NCBI GenBank assembly: GCA_016719485.1
Contig: JADJZB010000005.1
Coordinates: 1-19,024 of the forward strand
Reading direction: 5' to 3'
Length of the DNA stretch: 19,024 nucleotides
DNA from: Holophagales bacterium
Lineage (GTDB): Bacteria; Acidobacteriota; Thermoanaerobaculia; UBA5066
Part shown: in pieces, positions 7,289-12,768 of the stretch
Layout: each line of letters begins with the position of its first letter
How positions within the stretch are numbered: position 1 is the first letter of the stretch
The notes under the pieces: model-generated
The model's input: the letters and a program-made list of their open reading frames with translations, nothing else
What the model was told of the DNA's origin: nothing
Database searches by the model: none
Program-made: the position numbers and the translations under genes

Positions 7289-8638
7289 TCACTCCGTGGG
7301 TGCGGCGTCGTCGAGGTGTCCGGTCGTCAGGTACTTCTTCGTCTCGGAGGCGATCAGGCCGTTCAGGACGAGGAGCGAGACCAGGTTCGGGATCGCCATC
7401 ATGCCGTTGGCGATGTCGGCGAACGACCAGACGGCCGGAAGGGTCGCGACGGAGCCGACCATGACGGCGGCGACCCAGAGGACGCGGTAGGGGCGGACGA
7501 TCCGTGGCCCGAAGAGGTACTCGGCGGCCTTCTCTCCGTAGTACGACCAGCCGAGGATCGTCGAGAAGACGAACGTCAGGAGACCGACGGTCAGGACGAT
7601 CGGGCCGACGTGCGGGATGTGGCTGAAGGCCGTCTTCGTCAGCGCCGCGCCCTTCAGGCCCGCGTGCCAGTCGCCCGAGTTGACGACGACGAGGCCGGTC
7701 ATCGCGCAGACGACCACGGTGTCCCAGAACGTGCCGGTCGAGGAGACGAGCGCCTGGCGGACGGGGTTCTTGGTCCTCGCGGCTGCCGCGACGATCGGGG
7801 CGCTGCCGAGGCCCGACTCGTTCGAGAAGAGGCCACGCGCGACGCCGAAGCGGATCGCCTCCTTCATTCCCGCGCCGAGAAAGCCGCCGATGGCGGCCTG
7901 CCCGCTGAAGGCGCTGGAGAAGATGATGCGGACCGCCGCGGGGAGCGTCTCCCAGTGAAGCACCAGGAGATATGCGCAGCCGAGGACGTAGAAACCCGCC
8001 ATGAAGGGCACGAGGAGCTCGCAGACCTTCGCGATCGACTGAATGCCTCCGAGGATGACGATCGCCGTCAGAACCGTCATGAGCGCGCCGCTGACCCACG
8101 GCGAAATCCCGAACGTCTCCTGCGCGAGGCTGGCGATGGAGTTCGCCTGGACCGTGCACCCGATTCCGAAGGCGGCGACGGACGTGAGCGCGGCGAAGAT
8201 GACGCCGAGCCACTTCGCGTTCATCCCTCGTTCGAGGACGTACATCGGGCCGCCGCACATTGCGCCATTCGCGTCCTGGACCCGGAAACGGACGGAGAGG
8301 AGCGCCTCGGAGTACTTCGTCGCGATGCCGAAGACGCCCGTCAGCCACATCCAGAGGACGGCGCCGGGACCGCCCGCGGCGACGGCGGTCGCGACGCCCA
8401 CGATGTTCCCGGTCCCGATCGTCGCGGCCAGGGCGGTCGTCAGCGCGCCGAACTGGCTGACGTCTCCGGCCCCCTCCTTCTCCCGGCTGAAGGAGATCTT
8501 GATCGCCTTCCAGAGGTGTTTCTGGGGGAAGCCGAGGCGGATCGTCAGAAAGAGATGGGTCCCGAAGAGCAGGATGATGAGGGGCCAACCCCAGATGAAG
8601 TCGCTGCCCCTGGCCAGAAGCTGCTCGATGGCCGCCAT
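7289..8638 (-). CDS. Sodium:alanine symporter (AGCS family amino-acid carrier)
   Basis: A 449-residue inner-membrane carrier that imports alanine or glycine together with Na+ (family knowledge; exact substrate not readable). About 10-11 hydrophobic helices are visible. The AGCS signature GGPGAVLWMWLTG is at 89-101, preceded by the conserved AATIGTGNIVGVATA stretch (71-85) and followed by KYSEALLSVRFR (108-119). Other family blocks are GVARGLFSNESGLGSAPIVAAAA (near 264-286) and a GWSYYGEKAAEYLFG block (near 366-380). Length and frame are normal. The ATG at 8638 is preceded by a good GGAGG ribosome binding site (GAGGAGGACGGC before the ATG). A rho-independent terminator at 8652-8681 separates it from sthA upstream, so it should have its own promoter; none is obvious in the 69-base gap. 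Confidence 0.95.
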   Translation of the reverse strand: MAAIEQLLARGSDFIWGWPLIILLFGTHLFLTIRLGFPQKHLWKAIKISFSREKEGAGDVSQFGALTTALAATIGTGNIVGVATAVAAGGPGAVLWMWLTGVFGIATKYSEALLSVRFRVQDANGAMCGGPMYVLERGMNAKWLGVIFAALTSVAAFGIGCTVQANSIASLAQETFGISPWVSGALMTVLTAIVILGGIQSIAKVCELLVPFMAGFYVLGCAYLLVLHWETLPAAVRIIFSSAFSGQAAIGGFLGAGMKEAIRFGVARGLFSNESGLGSAPIVAAAARTKNPVRQALVSSTGTFWDTVVVCAMTGLVVVNSGDWHAGLKGAALTKTAFSHIPHVGPIVLTVGLLTFVFSTILGWSYYGEKAAEYLFGPRIVRPYRVLWVAAVMVGSVATLPAVWSFADIANGMMAIPNLVSLLVLNGLIASETKKYLTTGHLDDAAPTE

Positions 8639-8651
8639 GCCGTCCTCCTCG

Positions 8652-8681
8652 CAGAAAAGAAGCGGGGAGGGAGCCTCCCCG
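8652..8681 (-). terminator. Rho-independent terminator downstream of sthA
   Basis: On the minus strand, 26 bases after the sthA stop, a perfect 8-bp stem CGGGGAGG / CCTCCCCG (8663-8681) with a 3-base loop is followed directly by the T-rich run CTTCTTTTCT. It would end the transcript of the 180-residue protein gene and sthA before the symporter gene. Confidence 0.65.
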
Positions 8682-8707
8682 AAAGCCGTCGGGCAGGATA
8701 GTCGAGA

Positions 8708-10147
8708 TCAGCCGGCGCCGCTTGCCTGCCTTTTCACGAGCTCGGAGACGGCCGTGAGGGCGGCGTGCCGGTACATGTCGGACAGCGTCGGGTAGTTGTA
8801 GAGCGATTCTGCGATACCGAAGGCCGTCGCCTGCATCTTCATGTAGGCCTGCCCGATGTGGACGAGCTCGCTCGCCGAGTGCCCGACGATGTGGACGCCG
8901 ATGAGACGGGCGGTCGCCGCGTCGAAGACGAGCTTCAGGAGTCCCTGGGTGTCGCCGATGATCTGCCCGCGCGGGTTCATCCCGTAGTGGCCCCGGCCGA
9001 CGACGTAGTCGATCCCTTTCTCCTGCAGCTTCTCCTCCGTCTCGCCGACGTAGCTCACCTCCGGGATCGAGTAGATGGCGAACGGGATGTTCTCCGTGCT
9101 CGCGGACGTGCCGGTCAGGCCGAACGCGTGGCGCATCGCCCGTCGCCCCTGCTCCATCGAGGTCGAGGCGAGGGCGGGGTAGCCGATGACGTCGCCGACG
9201 GCGTAGATGTGCGGGTGCGTCGTCTGCAGGTCGCCGTTCACCTTCAGCAGTCCGTACTTGTCGGGAACGAGGCCGATCGTCTCGAGGCCGAGGTCCCTCG
9301 TGTTGCCGTCGCGTCCGACGCAGTAGAGGAGGACGTCGGACGTGATCCGGCGTCCCTTCTGCGTCTCGATCGTCACCCGGGGCGGGGAGCCCGGGACGGG
9401 TTCGACGTTGAGGTAGCGGTCGTCGTGCAGGATCTCGACGTGCAGCTCGCCCAGCTCGCGGCCGAGGATCGTGACGATCTCGCGGTCGAGGTAGGGGAGA
9501 AGCCGGTCCCGCGTGTCGACGAGCGTCACGTAGACGCCGAGCGCCGCGAAGATCGATGCGTACTCGATGCCGATGACTCCCGCCCCGAGGACGGTCATCG
9601 TCTTCGGCATCCGTGGGAGCTTCAGGATCGTGTTGCTGTCGAAGACGCTCTCGGCATCGAACGGAACGTCGGCGGGGCGATTCGGGCTCGACCCGGTCGC
9701 GATGACGAAGACGTCGCCCTTCAGGGTCCCCTTGCGACGCCCGTCCTTCCCCTCGACGGCGACCGTGTGCTCGTCGACGAAGCGGCCGTGGCCCCGGAAG
9801 ACCTCGATCCGGTAGCGCCCGAGCGACGCGTTGATCATGTCCAGCTCGCGCTGGACGACGAGCCGCTCGCGGTACATGAAATCGGCCACCGTGACGTCGT
9901 CCGTCACCTCGGTCTGAAAGCCGTGGAGCCGGTGCCGGGTCATGCCGAGGAAGAAGAGGGCGCTCTCCCGGAGAGTCTTCGAAGGGATCGTCCCCCAGTT
10001 CACGCGAGCTCCGCCGACGACGGCGGCCCGCTCGACGAGGGCGACGCGCTTGTGCGCCTTGGCGGCCTGGATCGCGGCGCGTTCGCCTCCCGGGCCGCCG
10101 CCCAGGACGACGACGTCGAAGTCGGAGGTGGAAGGTGCGGGTGTCAC
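8708..10147 (-). CDS. sthA: Soluble (Si-specific) NAD(P)+ transhydrogenase
   Basis: A flavoprotein of the dihydrolipoamide-dehydrogenase fold that exchanges reducing equivalents between NADPH and NAD+ in the cytosol. The 479 residues compare with about 465 in the family. FAD-binding GGGPGG is at 16-21, the second dinucleotide fold GAGVIG at 188-193 and the FAD-contacting YAVGDV at 315-320. The active-site segment WGTIPSKTLRE (51-61) and the strand end NTRDRLL-like DTRDRLL (211-217) point to SthA rather than lipoamide dehydrogenase, which would carry a CxxxxC disulfide. The single Cys that SthA-type proteins usually keep before WGTIPSK is Arg48 here (codon CGC). The GTG at 10147 is the only reasonable start; no Shine-Dalgarno, but TACGAT lies seven bases upstream. 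It follows the 180-residue protein gene by 44 bases on the same strand. Confidence 0.93.
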   Translation of the reverse strand: MTPAPSTSDFDVVVLGGGPGGERAAIQAAKAHKRVALVERAAVVGGARVNWGTIPSKTLRESALFFLGMTRHRLHGFQTEVTDDVTVADFMYRERLVVQRELDMINASLGRYRIEVFRGHGRFVDEHTVAVEGKDGRRKGTLKGDVFVIATGSSPNRPADVPFDAESVFDSNTILKLPRMPKTMTVLGAGVIGIEYASIFAALGVYVTLVDTRDRLLPYLDREIVTILGRELGELHVEILHDDRYLNVEPVPGSPPRVTIETQKGRRITSDVLLYCVGRDGNTRDLGLETIGLVPDKYGLLKVNGDLQTTHPHIYAVGDVIGYPALASTSMEQGRRAMRHAFGLTGTSASTENIPFAIYSIPEVSYVGETEEKLQEKGIDYVVGRGHYGMNPRGQIIGDTQGLLKLVFDAATARLIGVHIVGHSASELVHIGQAYMKMQATAFGIAESLYNYPTLSDMYRHAALTAVSELVKRQASGAG

Positions 10148-10154
10148 GGCGCGG

Positions 10155-10160
10155 ATCGTA
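10155..10160 (-). promoter_or_regulatory. Possible -10 box (TACGAT) for a leaderless sthA transcript
   Basis: TACGAT on the minus strand ends seven bases before the sthA GTG at 10147, matching the spacing seen at proB and the MFS gene. It lies in the 44-base gap after the 180-residue protein gene and would give sthA a second, internal promoter. No -35 element is clear. Confidence 0.35.
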
Positions 10161-10191
10161 GCAAGGCCGGTCGCGCGCCCGGGCCCCCTCC

Positions 10192-10734
10192 TCAGAGGCC
10201 CTGGAACTGCGTCGGCTTCAGGTACGAAGCGGCGTTCGGGACGATGTACTGGATCCCGCCCGCCGTCGCCATGTACCCGGTCGCGTTGGAGCGCGGGGCG
10301 ACGGTCACCGCCTGGCCGGGCAAGCGCTTCGTCCAGGTGTCGATCGTCCCGGTGGTGTGCGCCTCGAGGGCCGAGGCGTCCCGGAGGACCTCGAAGCGGA
10401 CGAAGGAACGGTCGGCCGGGTTGATTCCGAGCTCGTGCCGGGAAGCGCCGACCTTCGTGTAGAAGAGCTTGTGCGGGGGCTCGGTCGGGACCCGGTATGC
10501 CGCGAGCTCCGTCCCTTTCGGCAGGACGACGGAGCGGACCGGACGCGAGAGATCCATCGCGGCGAGGAAGAAGAGGGCCGCGGAGGTCGGGAGGGTCGGC
10601 ATCTGCGAGGCGAAGAAGGCGAGCGAGACGCGGACGCCCTCGCGGCGGGCAGGGGCGTCGGGGATCGAGAGCGCCTCGATCCACTTGTCGAGACCCTGCT
10701 TGGAGAGGTAGTCGGACAGGGACAGGTTCGCCAT
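10192..10734 (-). CDS. Uncharacterised 180-residue protein; C-terminal half recalls TNT / polymorphic toxin type 46 domains
   Basis: I do not recognise this protein with certainty. It has no signal peptide. The N-terminal third (1-66) contains helices and a hydrophobic patch (LAFFASQMPTLPTSAALFFL, 38-57) that looks like a buried core rather than a membrane span. The C-terminal part starts with VVLPKGTELAAYR (69-81), continues through a Lys/Arg/His-rich turn (FYTKVGASRHELGI, 91-104), a strand FVRFEVLRD (111-119) and ends in AGGIQYIVPN (158-167). The LPxGT-x4-YR opening and GGxQY-x-(V/I)PN close resemble, from memory, the TNT NAD-glycohydrolase and type-46 toxin domains, in which the Gln of the GGxxQ stretch matters for activity; here Gln162. 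The ATG at 10734 has an AGGAGG site six bases upstream and is preferred over the ATG at 10755. It precedes sthA on the same strand. Confidence 0.6.
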   Translation of the reverse strand: MANLSLSDYLSKQGLDKWIEALSIPDAPARREGVRVSLAFFASQMPTLPTSAALFFLAAMDLSRPVRSVVLPKGTELAAYRVPTEPPHKLFYTKVGASRHELGINPADRSFVRFEVLRDASALEAHTTGTIDTWTKRLPGQAVTVAPRSNATGYMATAGGIQYIVPNAASYLKPTQFQGL

Positions 10735-10769
10735 GGAAACCTCCTGATCTCTCATTCGCCGTACTGCTC

Positions 10770-10782
10770 CCGATCATATCGG
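10770..10782. promoter_or_regulatory. Inverted repeat CCGAT-N3-ATCGG between divergent genes
   Basis: A perfect 5-bp inverted repeat with a 3-base centre in the 66-base gap between the 180-residue protein gene (-) and the MFS gene (+), overlapping where the -35 region of the MFS promoter would be. It could be a small operator, but such short palindromes also arise by chance. Confidence 0.2.
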
Positions 10783-10788
10783 ACCGGC

Positions 10789-10794
10789 TAGACT
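10789..10794 (+). promoter_or_regulatory. Possible -10 box (TAGACT) for a leaderless MFS transcript
   Basis: TAGACT ends six bases before the ATG at 10801; there is no Shine-Dalgarno sequence in between or just upstream. Same arrangement as proB and sthA. No -35 hexamer is clear. Confidence 0.38.
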
Positions 10795-10800
10795 TCCCGG

Positions 10801-12147
10801 ATGCCCGCCAGCACGCCTCCGAGCGCCTCGCCCACGCTGTCGCCGCCGCCTTCCTTCTACCGGTGGCTCGTGCTGCTCTCGTGCAGCGCGGCGATGTTCG
10901 GCAACTACTACGTCTTCGACGCCCTCTACCCGGTCACGCCGCTCCTCGAGAAGGCCTTCGGCTTCACGGGCGCACAGGTCGGGCTCCTCGATACGGCCTA
11001 CAACGTCGCGGCGCTCCTGACGCTGATCGCGGGGGGCGTCCTGATCGACCGGATCGGCGTGGCGGCCTCGGCCGTTCTGTTCGGGACGATCGGCGCCGTG
11101 GGGAGCATCGCGATCGCCGTCCTCCCGGCGCTCCTCCCCGGCAGCCCGTGGGCCGGGATGATGATCGGCCGTTTCCTCCTCGGAATCGGCTCGGAGCTCT
11201 TCATCGTCGCGGCGACGACGGTCGTCGGACGCTGGTTCAAGGGGAAGGAGATCTCCTTCGCCCTCGCGATCCAGCTCCTCATCGCGCGGCTCGGCTCGTG
11301 GGCCGCCGACAAGTCGCCCGACTTCGCGAAGTCGCTCTTCGGAAGCTGGCAGCCCCCCCTCCTCCTCGCGGCGTGCCTCGGGCTTCTCTGGCTCGTCTTC
11401 GCCATCGTCTACGCCGGTCTCGAGAGGCGCGCCACGAGGGTCTACGCCGTCTCGCGGCCCGGCGCGACCGACAAGCTCGTCTGGTCGGACCTCGTCCGGT
11501 TCGACCTCGGCTACTGGTGGGTCGTCGGCCTCTGCGTCGCCTTCTACGCGACGATCTTCCCATTCCGCACCTTCGCAAACCTCTACTTCATCGAGGCCAA
11601 GGGTCTCTCGCCCGAGGCCGCCGGGAACCTCAAGTCGATCCTCCCGCTCCTCTCGATGATCGGCATGCCGCTCTTCGGCCTCCTCGCCGACAAGATCGGC
11701 AAGCGCGCGCTCCTGATGGCGGCCGGTTCGGCGCTCCTCGTGCCTCCGTTCTTCCTCCTGGCCGGCACCTCGATCTCCCCGACGATCCTGATGGGAATGC
11801 TCGGCCTCGCCTTCGCGCTCGTCCCGGCGGTCCTCTGGCCGGCGGTCACCTACCTCGTTCCCGAGGCCAGGCTCGGCTCGGCCTACGCGCTCATGACGTT
11901 CTGCCAGCAGGTGGGCTGGGCCGGCATGAGCTGGGGCCTCGGTCTCCTGAAGGACGGCGCTCACGCGAGCGCCACGAACCCGGCGGGCTGGAACCCGGTC
12001 ATGTTCGCGCTGGGGTCCCTGGCCATGCTCGGCTTCGTCTTCTCGTTCCTCCTCTGGAGGAGCGAGCGCGGCCCGAAGAGCCACGGCCTGGAGGCGGTGA
12101 CGCCGACGGCAACGGGCCACCCGCCGAAGAGCGTCGACCCCGCCTGA
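10801..12147 (+). CDS. Major facilitator superfamily transporter, MFSD1-like
   Basis: A 448-residue inner-membrane protein with about 12 hydrophobic helices in two halves. After a proline/serine-rich tail (1-18), helix 1 runs into FGNYYVFDALYPVTPLLEKAFG (33-54). The MFS loop 2-3 motif appears as GGVLIDRIG (78-86) and its second-half counterpart as FGLLADKIGKR (292-302). The FDAL-P opening and the arrangement of these motifs resemble the MFSD1 group, for which dipeptide export has been reported in animals; the bacterial substrate is not known. Frame and length are normal. The ATG at 10801 lacks a ribosome binding site but follows a TANNNT box by six bases. Divergent from the 180-residue protein gene. 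The C-terminal 30 residues are polar and probably cytosolic. Confidence 0.88.
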   Translation: MPASTPPSASPTLSPPPSFYRWLVLLSCSAAMFGNYYVFDALYPVTPLLEKAFGFTGAQVGLLDTAYNVAALLTLIAGGVLIDRIGVAASAVLFGTIGAVGSIAIAVLPALLPGSPWAGMMIGRFLLGIGSELFIVAATTVVGRWFKGKEISFALAIQLLIARLGSWAADKSPDFAKSLFGSWQPPLLLAACLGLLWLVFAIVYAGLERRATRVYAVSRPGATDKLVWSDLVRFDLGYWWVVGLCVAFYATIFPFRTFANLYFIEAKGLSPEAAGNLKSILPLLSMIGMPLFGLLADKIGKRALLMAAGSALLVPPFFLLAGTSISPTILMGMLGLAFALVPAVLWPAVTYLVPEARLGSAYALMTFCQQVGWAGMSWGLGLLKDGAHASATNPAGWNPVMFALGSLAMLGFVFSFLLWRSERGPKSHGLEAVTPTATGHPPKSVDPA

Positions 12148-12189
12148 CACCGTCGACGGAGGCGGGCTCGCCGTGGATTCGAGCCGCTC

Positions 12190-12206
12190 CCTCCGCCTTG
12201 CGGAGG
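12190..12206 (+). terminator. Hairpin after the MFS gene, possible terminator without T-run
   Basis: CCTCCGC / GCGGAGG, a perfect 7-bp stem with loop CTT, 43 bases after the MFS stop codon. It is followed by CAAACGGG, not by T residues, so intrinsic termination is doubtful. It is the only clear structure in the 131-base gap before the response-regulator remnant. Confidence 0.3.
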
Positions 12207-12278
12207 CAAACGGGATCGCACCCGGGGTCTCACGACTCCCATAGAGACAATGCCCTGGGTCAGGGAGACAACGACGGC

Positions 12279-12692
12279 ATGGTGGACTGGAGGTCGGGTG
12301 AGAGGATTCTCCTCGTCGACGACGAGGAGCCCCTGGTCGAGCTCGTCTCGCTCAGCCTCGTCGACCTCGGCGACTGCGTGACCGGTCTCACCGACCCCGA
12401 GGAGGCCCTCGCCGAGTTTTGTTCGCGGCCCCGGGACGAAGTGAGGTCGGTGGACGAAGCGGCCGCGAAGGAGGTGGGCATCCTCGGCTTCGCATTCAAG
12501 GGCAGCTCCCCTCTCGAGATCGCCCAGTCCCGCGACCGGATCTTCCGACGGGAAGGGGGGCCTGAAGCCCTCTTCGTACGCCGAGCCTCGAGCGTCGGAA
12601 CGCCGGGCTCGAGCGGGTCAACGACGACCGGGGGCACGGTGTCGGCGACCTGCTGCTCTCGGCGGTCGGAGAGACGCCGAGGGCGAGCGTGA
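12279..12692 (+). pseudogene. Response-regulator receiver remnant with the phosphoacceptor region deleted
   Basis: Receiver domains take a phosphate on a central Asp from a histidine kinase. The first part is good: ERILLVDDEEPLVELVSL (from about residue 8) carries the acidic pair of the active site, and TDPEEALAEF fits helix 2. Then the sequence jumps from about 12430 straight to DEVRSVDEAAAKEVGILGFAFKGSSPLEIA, which is the last third of a receiver with its conserved Lys (FKG where FKP is usual). The missing stretch, about 40 residues, would hold the phosphoacceptor Asp and the Thr/Ser switch residue. After about 12556 the frame no longer encodes anything recognisable and stops at 12692. As written it cannot be phosphorylated in the normal way. 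The ATG at 12279 is the likely start; no strong ribosome binding site. It converges on the histidine kinase, a natural partner. Confidence 0.68.
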
Positions 12693-12712
12693 GGACGAAG
12701 GACGGGGCCGTG
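12605..12712 (+). pseudogene. GGDEF-domain fragment (diguanylate cyclase N-terminal half)
   Basis: In a frame different from the receiver remnant, bases from about 12605 encode GLERVNDDRGHGVGDLLL then SAVGE and RASVRTKDGAV. This closely follows the block ahead of the active site in GGDEF domains (FKxVNDxxGHxxGDxLL...RxxDxxxRxGGDEF). The reading turns to unrelated sequence just before the GGDEF motif itself would appear, so no catalytic site is present. It has no start codon of its own. It probably belonged to the response regulator upstream (a receiver-GGDEF protein) before deletions and a frame shift, but this is inferred from order only. Confidence 0.5.
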
Positions 12713-12747
12713 ACAGGGTCGTCCGCGCGGAGCCGGGATGAGGAGCC

Positions 12748-12768
12748 GGGTCAGGTCCTGTCGTTTCC
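12748..12768 (-). repeat. Possible degenerate REP-like repeat, inverted relative to the other two
   Basis: The + strand reads GGGTCAGGTCCTG then TCGTTTCC. It shares the first ten bases exactly, and about 15 of 21 overall, with the reverse complement of the repeat at 869-888. It contains the kinase stop codon (12751-12753). The match is short enough that chance is possible. Confidence 0.3.

Noticed and set aside
7155..8588. Long open frames overlapping the symporter gene on both strands
   Set aside because: Composition is Arg/Asp-rich and featureless; the AGCS frame has signature motifs, a good ribosome binding site and normal length.
10774..12150. 458-codon minus-strand frame opposite the MFS gene
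   Set aside because: Glu/Arg/Asp-rich shadow with no motif; the MFS frame has helices and family motifs.
12160..12245. tRNA-like stretch containing GATTCGAGCC
   Set aside because: No full cloverleaf, no matching acceptor stem, and the hairpin at 12190-12206 does not fit tRNA geometry.
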